64,000 nucleotides of DNA from Lycorma delicatula. Taxonomy: Eukaryota > Arthropoda > Insecta > Hemiptera > Fulgoridae. The notes beneath the pieces were generated by a model. The model was not told the origin of the DNA and did no database searches. It worked only from the letters and a program-made list of their open reading frames with translations. The stretch lies in the NCBI RefSeq assembly GCF_047948215.1, contig NC_134458.1, positions 146,638,536 through 146,702,535 of the forward strand, given 5' to 3'. Below are positions 47,180 through 57,870 of the stretch, in pieces. Position 1 is the first letter of the stretch. Every line of letters begins with the position of its first letter. Made by a program: the position numbers and the translations under genes.

Positions 47180-47275
47180 CGGTCTGGCCGGGTCTTGAAT
47201 TGCCCGGTTGACTCTGTCTGTACTTGGTGCGTTAAGCGTTGCGGCTGCACTAGTCCACCGGCTGTACAAGCAAAA
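47180..47275 (-). repeat. tRNA-derived SINE head, third family
   Basis: On the minus strand: an A-box-like TGGACTAGTGCAG, then a decayed B box (GCAATTCAAGACCCGG), about the spacing expected in a tRNA. The 3' body (GATATTTTTTTAC...) matches neither SINE A nor B. Confidence 0.45.
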
Positions 47276-47279
47276 TTTG

Positions 47280-48600
47280 TTCTCTGTAAGTTGTGAAATT
47301 ACATTTGTTTAGTTAGTGCCGACCGTCGCCGCTAGTACCGCCTCACTAGCGCGAATTAAATACGGTATGCGCGCGCGCTTTAGTTATAAACATTAAATTA
47401 AATAACTATAATATATTATATTTAAATAAAATGGTAAATATTTTTAATTAAGTTAGGTGTTTAAGTCGTGCATCAGAAACATCTGAAGAAGAATCCTAGT
47501 TCTACAACTTTGTCAGCTTTTTGTAAATGTTAATGTTAAATCATAATAATGTACAATATTTAAGGAATTCGAGAAAAAAACGCTGAGTATTTAAAAAAAA
47601 GAAAGTATAATAACCTGTTTTTCGAATTAATAAAAAAGTGCACTATAGGTGATGTTTTACATAGTCTCTTCGTGGCCTTGTTCGTCTTTTTCCTCCTACA
47701 CGCTGGTCATCCACTCTGTTTCGAAACTTTAATCGCTAGGTATTAACCCGGCTAAAGACATAAATAAAAAGAGTATTCTTTGTAATATTTTAAGTCTTAA
47801 TTACTCATACAAATCCAGATTTCGAAATTTTGTACTTTAAATTTATTTTTTTGTGGCATCAAATTCGTCAGATTTCAACTATTAAAACTACTATTATAGC
47901 CTTTAAATCAAATTATCAGAAAAGTAGATTACCAAGTCATCCGAAAAACTTTCTTTTTTTCTTGGATTTGATCGTGAATCTTTCTTTCTGCATTAATTTA
48001 TACGTCCATGAATGTCCTTCTTAAAAAATAAAAAACGCGTACACTCACTTGGAAGTTTTTCAAGCTTTTTTTTTAATCTGGTTTATCCAATCAGTATCTG
48101 ACTTTGAATCCGGCTAACAATACGTATCAAATTCTGTGATTTAATATCCTACAGCGTTCTTTAACACAATTTATTACTGATCTATTTTATTCTTGTTGGA
48201 GACTGTATTATCTTAAACTTTTATAAAAATAATGTCCTCCTGGAATATGTTTTACTGATATCTCTGTAACTGCAAGTTACAGAGTTACAGAGTAAGTTAG
48301 TCTTGTGAACTAAGAATAAAATGTAAGTTTTTACATGTAAATGATCAAAGCGTCTGTTCCTGCAGATCATTGAAGATATATAAGTTTGGTATAGTTTGAT
48401 AGCTTACTGATGGACTTTATTTTTACACAACTACCCAGAAAGGAGTGTAATGTATTTAGGGTGCCTATGATGAATTATGTATACTCTCGTATAAGTATGC
48501 TCGCACCACTAGTTGAACCGATTTAGTTTATGACCCGGCGTTGGAATACTTGTTACCGGGAGTGTCATATTCGGTATAAATATATAATATAACAAGTGTT
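47280..48600. other. AT-rich noncoding DNA
   Basis: No feature is supported apart from a small palindromic 'gttacagagttacagag' stretch near 48270-48295. Confidence 0.5.
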
Positions 48601-48603
48601 CTG

Positions 48604-48880
48604 CCCAAAGGCAAGTTTTCACATGGCCACCCTCCGTTCTGCTCGATTCTGTGCAATCACTTTCATTTTATAGTAGTAACCTTCTTCCCTTTTTATATTC
48701 TCTACCATTTTCATTCGTCTTCGACTTCTTGCTTTCCTCCCCGTTACAAATCCCTTCAATGCCGTCACCAGCAGGCAGTCACTTCTCGGCCAGTGCCCCA
48801 ACCAATTGCATTTTCTTTTTTATTATTTCGATAATCGCTTTCTCTTCTACTCTACGAAGCACCTCCTCATTCCGAGCTCT
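48604..48880 (-). pseudogene. Non-LTR reverse transcriptase C-terminal fragment
   Basis: Minus-strand translation from about 48880: TERARNEEVLRRVEEKAIIE and IIKKKMQLVG, then in a shifted frame MGHWPRSDCLLVTALKGFV, GRKARSRRRMKMVENIKREE and YYKMKVIAQNRAERRVAM. This is the ARNEEVL-RV-E and GH-R-D-LL--V-EG-V-GKR-RGRRR tail that follows the polymerase domain in insect endonuclease/reverse transcriptase elements. One frameshift is near 48800. It is a 5'-truncated dead copy, from a different lineage than the 15.7 kb fragment. Confidence 0.75.
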
Positions 48881-48905
48881 CTCCGTTCATATATATATAA
48901 TATAG

Positions 48906-49118
48906 TATAGTATAGTTAAATAAATATTTTGTTACCTAATTACTATATAAGACGAGACCACTTTAAATTAAAAATAAATATATAAGATGTAAAAGAAGGT
49001 TTTGTTCCATATAACTTCTTTTTTTTTTTTTAATTTTGATTTTCCTAGTCCTTAATTTGTTATGTTTCCATATAACGTTTCTATATTCAGGCACCATTAG
49101 AATTTTGTTGGAAGGAAT

Positions 49119-49149
<31 letters not shown>

Positions 49150-49880
49150 ATTATGTTCATAAAGTAGAATTAGAACCTTCTGTAATAAGAAATATATTTT
49201 TTAAGGATACAAATAATATTTTGGATTTAACTTAACACGTCAATTAAATTATATAACCATCTACTTCAAGGTCAGAGACAGTGCTTCTTACAAATTAATT
49301 ATAAGAGTTGGAAAATGTCCATTTTATTGTAGACAAAAGTTGAAGTAATTAATGATTAATGACCATAATTTTCATAATTAATAATGCAATGATTAATGAT
49401 TGTTGATTGCCATAATTTTAATAATAATGTTATCAAATGTAAAAGTATACAATTTAATCATGTTTGGTTTTTTTTTATAGAAAATTTTAAGTCCTTTTAT
49501 ATGTCATGTTAAAAGTAAATTTTAATGGAGGAAATTATATTTGTCGTAGAGTTTATTTTTCAGATTCTAGCGTTTTTTTTTTTTTTAGTTTCAATGTTGA
49601 TGCTAACAATTTCTACCATACGTAAATTATGTGAACAAAGTTGTAATTTTATTTATTACATTTTTTTTAACTTATATTTTTTTACATCGAGTGCCGGTTT
49701 AATGAAAGATCAACATCAAACTTTATTAAAGTATCTCAATCAGTTCTTAAGATCTGAATTTTTATTTTAAAAGAATACAATAGACTGACATTAAATAGCT
49801 TTGGAACGTATTTTTAGCCGATTTCTAAAGAATTTGAAAATCGCTTCTGCTTCCGGTTATGCGTATATACACGTATATGT
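48906..49880. other. AT-rich noncoding DNA
   Basis: (TA)n at 49129-49147. The 81-codon frame at 49525-49770 is mostly hydrophobic, with phenylalanine runs created by T tracts, and is best read as chance. Confidence 0.45.
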
Positions 49881-49884
49881 GTAA

Positions 49885-50225
49885 AACATTTTGGTCCACT
49901 CTACCGGACAAAAATCTTTAACCGATTTTGACGACACTTAGTGAGGTGATGTTAACCTAGTGCCCTATTGGTTTTTAAGCGAATCGGTTCAGAGGAACCG
50001 GAGTTAGAACCAAAAAAGGGGTTTTTGGGTACATTTCCAGCGTTTTTCGTTCTACTGGGCGAAATTTTTAACAGGTTTCGATGAAACTTTGTAGAATTAT
50101 GTAAAACTAGCAGAAATAGAACTCTTGTTGATTTTCAAGCGAATCTGTTTACAGGAACTAATTAAGAGGTTAACAAGCAAAAAATTACTTGTTAGGTACG
50201 TTTTCAAGGTTAACTAAAGGTGGAA
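49885..50225. repeat. Degenerate direct repeat, ~165 bp period
   Basis: Two successive segments share the order 'ctac(c)gg-c-aaa--tttaac-g-tt--ga-gaaac', 'tttt(t)aagcgaatc-gtt-a-aggaac' and 'gggtacatttccagcg' / 'aggtacgttttcaagg'. Divergence is considerable. No coding capacity. Confidence 0.6.
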
Positions 50226-50783
50226 ATCCGGCCCTCTGACGCACTTACTGCGAATTTTTTTTCCTATATTGATGCTAGGTACAGGCTAGTACTGAAATAT
50301 TGGAAGACTTTTTTTTTACTACCGGGATTTTAATGAAGAGACCTTGAATTTTTTTACGGTGGTTTGCTATAGAATGTATTATCCCGTGTGAAAGTATTGA
50401 TACTTTCGTATGCATTTTTATCTAAAACTATGTATATATATTTTTTCTTAGTGTGGAAACTACGTTATTAGTTATTTTTAATTGATTAAAGTAGCATGCA
50501 GAATTTGCATCACATTTTATACTACAATGTTGTTTATTTTACTTAATATTTTTAAATGTTACACATATATTTTAACGAAGTTGATGAGATGGGTAATATG
50601 ATTGGCGAAAAAATTTCAAGACTCTGCCGGTAATTGAAGTCAGTAACCATGCTTTTACTGGAATATGTTTAAAATTTTTGTTGAACATATGGATTTCATA
50701 ATGGATATTTATATTATATTATAATTTATATTTCTATGATGGATATTTATTTTAATAAATGGGAGAGGGGAAAAGTGTATTTT

Positions 50784-50826
<43 letters not shown>
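50784..50826. repeat. (TA)n-(GA)n microsatellite
   Basis: TA repeat (50784-50807) passing directly into GA repeat (50808-50826), ending at the left border of a DNA transposon. Confidence 0.97.
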
Positions 50827-52161
50827 GATCTGGCAGAAATAACTTCCCGATTTCCCACCGCTGCTGGTGGAGTGCTAATAATGCAGGGCGTGGTGTTGGT
50901 ATGCCATTTTGTAGCGGATGTTTTGCCATTTCATCTACAACCATGGCGTGGAGTGGAGAGCGTCGCGCTTTCTTTAGTGAAGAGTATTTTAGAAATGGTG
51001 ATTCTATTATCAACAAACAACAATTATCTCGTTAACACTTTCGGCTAGGTCGACACACCGCGGTACCCGCTGAGAAAACAATTCAGTTATTAGTGTCCAA
51101 TTTTAGAAATACCGGTTCAGCTTTGAAGAAGAAACCTCCAGGTAGGCCACACTGCGTTCAAACACCCGAAAATATTGAAGTAGTGAGACAAGCAGTTACA
51201 CAATCTCCACGTCGCTCAGCTCTTGCACACCCTTCTGGGTTACAAATCTCTGATCGGACTGAAAGAGAATTTTACACACCGACTTACAGTTTCAGCCTTA
51301 CAGAATGATGACCCTGCAGCAGCTAAATGAACGTGACCGGATTAGCCGTATTGTTTCTTGCCAGGGTATTCTGGAAAATGTTCCAATGAACCTGCTTGTG
51401 CTGTAAAGTGACGAAGCCCATTTTCATTTATCGGGCTGTGTTAACAAACAAAACTTTCAATACTGGGCAAAAAATAATCCTCTACAACTTCATGAGCCCA
51501 GTCTACACTCAGTGTATTACAGTTTGGTACGCGGTTACTGCGTTTGGAATAATAAGGCCGTACTTTTTTGAGGAATAAATCCATTCAGTTGCAGTAACTT
51601 CTGAACCCTGCGTAAAAATGTTACGCGACTTATTGCTAAATAAGTCGCATAACTAAAACTTAATGAACTCTGAAATCAAGCCGAAAATTTATAGTTTCAA
51701 CAAGATGGGGCCACTGCTCACATAGCAAGACAATCAATAAATTTCCTCCGAGAAATATTTCCTAACGTATTATTTCACAATGAGGAGACATCCCCATGGT
51801 GTGCACGGTTACCCGATCTTGCAACATGTGATTTTTATTTCTCTTGGGACATCTGAAGGCTGAAATTTTTAAACAGAAGCCAAGAACCCTCGATCATTTA
51901 AAAGTTGTTCACCATAAACAAACCACTATAATACCATTGGATTGACAAGAAGAGTAATGCCGAATTTCTGGGAGAGGTTAAAAACTTTTATAAATAGTGA
52001 AGGTCGGCATATAAACGACATAATTTTTAAAAATTAATAAAACGTATGTGAAAATAAATGGCAAACACTGTTCTTTCAGAGTATATTTAACTTTTTTATA
52101 ATTTTGTTTTAATGTGTATTTTATTTATATTTCAAATCGGGGAGTTATTTTTACGGGACCT

Positions 52162-52164
<3 letters not shown>
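50827..52164 (+). mobile_element. Full-length Tc1/mariner-superfamily transposon, inactive
   Basis: Left end (50827-50855) and right end (52134-52162) share, inverted, AAATAACT-CCCGATTT with GATCT/GGTCC outside. The length of 1.34 kb is that of intact relatives. It is bordered on the left by (TA)n-(GA)n and on the right by (TA)n (52165-52194), so it probably sits in what was one TA microsatellite. Confidence 0.85.
50943..52040 (+). pseudogene. Transposase pseudogene, complete order but many lesions
   Basis: Starts MAWSGERRAFFSEEYFRNGD (N-terminal helix-turn-helix); stop after about 30 codons. It continues VSNFRNTGSALKKKPPGRPH, TPENIEVVRQAV and SPRRSA from 51093, then MMTLQQLNERDRISRIVSC, the first acidic motif SDEAHFHLSG (preceded by a stop near 51404), and NKQNFQYWAKNNP. 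Later come FQQDGATAHIARQS (second acid, near 51700) and PWCARLPDLATCDFYF (third acid, near 51815). The family length of about 350 residues is covered. At least five stops or frameshifts. The three catalytic aspartates are still readable. Confidence 0.88.

Positions 52165-52194
<30 letters not shown>
52165..52194. repeat. (TA)n microsatellite
   Basis: TA repeat abutting the right end of the 50.8 kb transposon. Confidence 0.97.
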
Positions 52195-52197
<3 letters not shown>

Positions 52198-52879
52198 TGT
52201 TAGTAAATTATAGAATTAATCGTTATTGTAATACTATTAATTTGATGCGTATTTTTTTCGGTTTTTTAAGTTTAATAAAAAAGAAATAGGCTGCATTGTT
52301 CCTAACTTCTTGTAAAAGTTACTTTCTCTTAACGGTAGGTCGTCGCGCGCGCGCACCATTCTTACAACCTTTTGTTAGCTTTATTTTCTTGTTTTTCTTT
52401 ATTTTGCTCTTGAATAAATATTTGGAAAAGGGTAAATTATCATTATTTATGTATTATTCATTTGTTTTCATAAGATCTTCGTATCGTATCGATTTCTTGT
52501 AATTTTTTTTTGTTTTTTAATGTAATGTTTTATTGGTCGCTACTATTTATACGTTTCATTGATTACAAAGTTATTTTATTTGTTTTTTCTTCCGGTTTTT
52601 TGCTTCTTTATTTTGGTAATCAGTTATCGCATTTATTACTTTTAGTGAAAGTTCTTAATATTTTCACGAGAGAAAAATGTACAAACAATTTCATCGTAAA
52701 TGATGATTTTAACTGATGTCCATTTCGGTATCTTGTATTCATTTCAAATTATAAAGAAAAAAAATGTATTCGTCGGTCGTTTGTGAAAGAAATTATTTGA
52801 ACGAAATTCTATTTGATATTTGTTTAACCAAAGGTCATTAAGTTTAGATTTCTAAATGTGACGTAGCGAAAATTTATTC
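52195..52879. other. AT-rich noncoding DNA
   Basis: Two T-rich open frames (52296-52502 and 52510-52716) look like chance frames; they have phenylalanine/leucine-rich content and no similarity I know. Confidence 0.45.
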
Positions 52880-52891
52880 TATAATATTATT

Positions 52892-54303
52892 TTTTTTTTT
52901 TATTTTTTTTTTAATTTTTATGGGCATCGACTGCTAAGGTCATTAGCCCTCGTCACAATCTTTAAAAGAAACTACTATCACCATCTGGATCGTCATATGT
53001 AAGGGTGTAAAGGGCCCTTACATTTTATTTAAAAGCACAAACTACACAAAACATTTAAGACAAAGACAAGGACAATCACAAACACTTATGGGCTGTAAAG
53101 GGCCCCATATTAAAATTTGAGATAGGTTCCCAAAAGACCATTAAATTAAAATTAAAATTAAAACTTATCCTACCATATCTTTCTTTCTTTCTTCTACGAG
53201 TCTCATTTATAGTTTGTTTAAGCACCCTCGGGGCGACCAGAACCGCCGTTGAGCAGTATATCAGTCGCGCCAGGGTGCCGTGGCAGTTGAATCCTTCTTA
53301 TAAACAGGTTATAGGCATGCACAGCGTACACCCACAGCCTCGCGCCCTCAATCCACCCTTGAGGGTCCCCAATGCCATCATCGGATACACTCCGACTCAC
53401 TGCTCTTGAATGCAGGTAAGCCAAAATGGCCTAGGCAAGAGGGCTACCTCCCGTCACTATACGTGCCACGTTTCGAGACTCCCTTATGTATATATGCATA
53501 CATTTAAAATTAAAATTAAACTTATCAATACCATTTTTTCTTTATATATATATATATGAGCTACCGTTTAGAGTTTCTTTTGTCACAGCTTTAAACTTTC
53601 ATTTTTATAGACTTTTAAGAAGTCCACTGGCGTGTAAAAATGCAACTATATTTTCTTCATTTCCATTATCCAGATCAGCAGTAATATTATTTCTAAAACG
53701 GAACCTCTTTCTGAGGTCCTCATATATGGTACACTCTTCTATAAGATGCTTGATTGTTAGTAATTTATTACAAACACCGCACATTGGTCTCACTTCGCCG
53801 GTTAACAAATATAAATTTGTTAATCGCGTATGACCGATTCTAAGTCTGGTCACCGCTACTTGTTCACGGCGAGTCAACTTATAGTCGCTTTTCCATTTAT
53901 AAGGAGAAGATTTTACTGTGTTTAATTTTGTATTTAATCTCCTCCATTCAGCATTCCACTTGTTTTTTACTATGTTTGTTAGACGGTTTTTAACATCTGC
54001 CACTCTTACAGGAAATGCATCCAAAACATCGCAGACTGTTGCCTTTCTGGCAGCTTCGTCTGCGATTTCATTACCTGTAATACCAGCATGCCCCGGAGTC
54101 CATACAAATACGCATCGCTGTCCTCGTTGTTTTAGTACGTATAAAATGGACAGCATGTTTGCAATTAGGACATCCTTAATGTTCTTGTTCCGAATTGCGA
54201 CGAGTGCACTTAATGAATCGGAACATATTAGCACTCTCTCTTCGCAATAGTGTTCAGTGTAGCGAAGAGCTTGCTGAATTGCAGTGAGTATATTATTGTT
54301 GTA
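52892..54303 (-). mobile_element. 5'-truncated RNase H-type non-LTR retrotransposon with 12-bp duplication
   Basis: On the minus strand the element runs from a 5' truncation at 54303, through the RNase H/C-terminal coding region and a roughly 700 bp untranslated region, to GGGCTAATGACCTTAGCAG and an A-rich tail (T runs at 52892-52916). TATAATATTATT flanks both sides (52880-52891 and 54304-54315), fitting a 12-bp target-site duplication. Since the sequence is AT-rich, the duplication is likely but not beyond chance. The element is younger than most others here, judged by its long intact frame. Confidence 0.83.
53605..54300 (-). pseudogene. RNase H and zinc-knuckle region of non-LTR polyprotein
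   Basis: A 209-residue open stretch (54234-53605). LICSDSLSAL carries an RNase H aspartate (residue 6). TPGHAGITGNEIADEAARK carries H49 and D59. A C-terminal knuckle follows: C152, C155, H163, C168. Upstream, ILTAIQQALRYTEHYCEE is readable in another frame up to 54300; the frame break lies in the AG repeat at about 54240, where two bases appear to be missing. The first catalytic aspartate (YTDGS) and the reverse transcriptase are lost through 5' truncation. It ends at the genuine stop after GLLKSL. The domain would remove the RNA template strand during integration. Confidence 0.88.
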
Positions 54304-54319
54304 TATAATATTATTGTTA

Positions 54320-56480
54320 TCTGTAATAATGATTATTTTGTATTGAAGAAAACAACCATTAATTTTCAGATAACTTACAACAAAAATACATTAATTAAAT
54401 TTAATTTGAGTTTGTATTTGTTTTTTGGTTTGTCTTTTAGCCTAAGTATAGGGCTGTAAAATAAAAAACTAATAACTTTTAACCGTTATTAATCATCATA
54501 CAACTGCAGGACAACAAACAAACTGGATGTAACGCTATGTTCGTTCATACATTGGATCACGGTCGGAAATGTGTATTCTTCCATTTAAACTAATCAAGGA
54601 TCATTCAAGAGATCCTTAAGCCGACTTTTATCTAACTGTATAAATTTAGCTCTGCTTATGTGGATGATATTAAATACGTATATTTATGCACGGGTCTGCA
54701 ACTGTGCGTGCTTGTTTTTAATTTTTATTATTTGTACGTACTTTATAAACACTAAAGTATTTTTGAGAATTTCAGTTAAAAATAAAATAACACCTCATAT
54801 TAACAATCTATAGAAGATTTAATCAAATTTGGTGTAATGAATATTCCTTTAGAAACTGTTAAAAATTGTTGAAGTTATATAGAAACTATTTCATATATAA
54901 GCGTATCAAAGTTTATTTATTTTTACATTTATATCGAGATCTCCATGGCTTTGTAATATTTTTACACACACACTGCGCGCGTACACAAAAAATAAATATT
55001 TTATCAAGGAAATTGATTGATTTTTAAAATTATCTTTTGAATTGTAAATTAATTTCAGTGTATCTCTTGGTATTTAAAATTATCATAAATTAAAATGAAT
55101 TTTAATAATATAAGAAAAAATTCGGTTTCATTATCAGTTCTTCTTTCTTTCTATTTACAGAATTGTAGCACCTACTTGACAAGTTACGATTTATTGATGA
55201 TATGCTTTTCTTTTAAATCAGATTTTATGTTCTATATAAAATCCATCATCGCAGTTAAATCTCTCTTATTTAATCACAAATACTGAAGAAAAGTATATAT
55301 AATTTTTTTTCGTAGCTAAATAAAGTTTTTTTTTTGCACAATTAAAAACTCAAGTGTACTTCAGTTAGGATAATTATTTATATCTTATTCTGATAATATT
55401 CAATTAAATATTTTCATATTCATTTGTATAACATCAGATTGTTAATATAAGATTTGATCGAAGAGAAAAAAAATTATATAAAAACTCTTTCTTACAGAAA
55501 GACTTTTCTCTTCAGTCTTTTCAATTCGAGGGGTTTTCAGTTTTTAACGCCATTTTCAGGAGTATATACAATATTAGTTAAAGTATAACTAATTAGAAAG
55601 AGTGAAATTCCTGGTCAGAATTCTGAAAAAAAGGTCAGATCCGCGATCTTTCTTTTATTTTATCTGTCCTCGTATCGTTTCATTACTTTTTTGTTCTTCT
55701 TTACTTTCAAATTCAATTTCTATTCTTGCAATGGATCAATAAAATTTATTACGTTAAACAAAGTTGTGCAGTTCTACTTTTAAAAGTAGAAATTACGGTT
55801 CCAAATCGTAAAACAAATTCATAATTGAGACAACTATTAAACTATTGTTGGGGATTCGTCTGTTCAGTTAAAGGTTGCAAGTTTGCTCAGAATCATAGTA
55901 AAGGCTCTCGAGAAAGAAAATAATGTCTTTTACATCAGAACTGATAATTTTGGGCTAGAATCGTATGATTTTATATAGCCCTTTTAATAGTGTAAAAAAA
56001 ATTTGAACGAAATCTGTACCTTAGTTTTAGTTTTAGTTTCCAAGGTTGTATTTAGAAAATTCTCTGATATTCAGAATCTAATATTCTTTCCAAGTACTTT
56101 TTTATACTCAATTTTTTTTGTTTTGTTTTTAAATCACTAATATTCTTTGGAAATTGCATTTTTGAACTCAGAAATTTCCAAAATTTTAGGATACATTAAA
56201 ATATGGATGGCATCTTGTGTGTGTGTGTGTGTGTTTTTTTTGTACAAAAGGCTGATTTATTTCTTAAAATACTTCATCAGTTAACATAAAAACGTACCGC
56301 TACAGAGTAAACACAGTTGCTGCGTGTAAAACTAAATGAAATGAAAAAATGAAAACGTAAATAAAATTAAATTCTGCATTTGCATTAGCAAAAGTTTATA
56401 TATTAACCATATTTTTTAAAAACGTGTTGGAAGTGAGCGTCCTTCCCAGCGATGAACTCTTGGGTTCGCGTGATCATATT
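54320..56480. other. AT-rich noncoding DNA
   Basis: (GT)n at 56216-56234. No gene or RNA gene is supported. Confidence 0.5.
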
Positions 56481-56487
56481 CAGTCAC

Positions 56488-56943
56488 TTTTTTTAAGCCT
56501 CCGGGATCACCGTTAGGTATTATAGGTTCAGAGGATGAGATTAACCCCCCGGGTTGGTCTAGTGGTGAACGCGTCTTCCCAAATTAGCCGATTTGGAAGT
56601 CGAGTGTTCCAGCGTTCAAGTCCTAGTAAAGTCAGTTATTTTTAGACGGATTTGAATACTAGATTGTGGATACCGGTGTTCTTTGGTAGTTGGGTTCCAC
56701 ATCTCAGTAATGGTCGAACCGAGACTGTACAAGATTACACTTCATTTACACTCATACATATCATCCTCTGAAGTATTATCTGAACGGTAATTACCGGAGG
56801 TTAAACAGGAAAAAGAAAGAAAGAGGATGAGATGAAATGTCAATTTTCTAGCATGTGAAAATGCCATGCCTGACCGGGATTCGAACTCGAGACCTCCGGA
56901 TGAAAGGCCGAGACCCTGCCACTCGCTCGACGGAGGCCGGCCA
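56488..56943 (-). repeat. SINE A copy, split by SINE B
   Basis: The two pieces 56488-56529 and 56834-56943 rejoin to the SINE A order seen at 5147-5328. On the minus strand they give the tRNA-like head with CTTTCATCCGGAGG and B box GAGTTCGAATCCCGG, the CATGGCATTTTCACATG link, CATTTCATCTCATCCTC, then the tail CTAACGGTGATCCCGGAGGC and an A run. Confidence 0.88.
56542..56821 (+). repeat. SINE B, full copy nested in SINE A
   Basis: A box TGGTCTAGTGG and B box GTTCAAGTCC, body with GGATACCGGTGTTCTTTGG, and a GGAAAAAGAAAGAA tail. AGAGGATGAGAT at 56530-56541 and again at 56822-56833 is a perfect 12-bp target-site duplication. Relative to 31557-31861 it lacks a stretch around 'ttcaattaacca'. The body also contains 'catcctctgaagtatta', which resembles part of SINE A, hinting at shared tail ancestry. 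Confidence 0.93.
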
Positions 56944-56989
56944 TATTGAGTTGATGCAAAACATTGTGGTCATTGCCGTCGATTTCTTT

Positions 56990-57870
56990 TTAAATGTTCA
57001 CCTTCAGTTAATCGATTGAGTAGGGATTTGATCCATAAACACATCTGGGGAATGCGGAGGACGCTGTCCTCTGCTGACGGTTCACGGTTCATTATCTTGT
57101 AAAAGCCGCATGAACGCGTTCTATTTAATCGTTTGATGTCTACAGTTATGTTGTTCCACCTTGTTTGAAGAAGTTCCGTACTCTTTTTCGCGATCTGTTG
57201 ACAGCGTAGAATTCTTCGAAAGTTGTACAGTACATTTCATGACATTTTATTTACAGTCGGGTCAATAAATTTTTGACTCCACTATACGGTTACCAGCAAC
57301 AACACATTATACACCATTTTGCTCAGGGTGAATTGGACGCTCAAACATCTGATGAGGATTTTCAATCGACCAATTACCTGTTGTTGTGAGGGAATTAACA
57401 TGTCCAGATAAATGAAAACATGAATTGTCTGATCCTTTCATCGGGTCTATCTGTTCATTTACAATGTTTTTATGAAACTAGTCGTAGTAATTTAGACTTT
57501 TCAGTTTGTCTGTTCTGTTAAGTTGTTACACAGTTGTTAAATTATACGATGTCAAATTTAAATCACGAAGAATCTTACGGCAAGATATGTATTTTACACC
57601 ACTTTGTTGTAATAACTTATGTATAGATTTTTCGAACCGGCAGAAATTCATTGAGTATTGGCTATGGTCTCTGTTGTCCTAACGGAAGGTTGACTATTTC
57701 GTTTTGCGTTTGAAACGGTCACCGTTGCGCGGCTTTTTTAAAATCAAATGGTGTATGCTACTCTTTTCTGGGATTCTGGCATTCAGAAAATTTGACGCGT
57801 TTTTTTAAAAGGATCCGGAACGCACATAGGCTTCCACTAAAGCAACCCTTTCCTCGTTCGAATAAGGCAT
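56990..57870 (-). pseudogene. Tc1/mariner-superfamily transposase pseudogene
   Basis: Starts MPYSNEERVALVEAYVRSGS at 57870 (N-terminal DNA-binding domain), then IPEKSSIHHLIL, and further down, in frame, DNSCFHLSGHVN, NWSIENPHQMFERPIHPEQ and CVVVAGNRIVESKIY, matching the strand region after the first catalytic acid in relatives (FHLSGYVN--N-R-W--ENPH--HE-PLHP). RPPHSPDVF near 57050 resembles the segment around the third acid. Many stops. It abuts SINE A; terminal repeats were not found. Confidence 0.75.

Noticed and set aside
48651..48905. Plus-strand serine/phenylalanine-rich frame as a signal-peptide protein
   Set aside because: It is antisense to the reverse transcriptase C-terminal fragment on the minus strand, whose motifs are recognisable.
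52296..52716. Two hydrophobic open frames as small membrane proteins
   Set aside because: Their phenylalanine/leucine content follows from T-rich DNA; no start context or similarity supports them.
53918..54250. Plus-strand open frame of 110 codons
   Set aside because: It is antisense to the RNase H domain on the minus strand, which has clear catalytic motifs.
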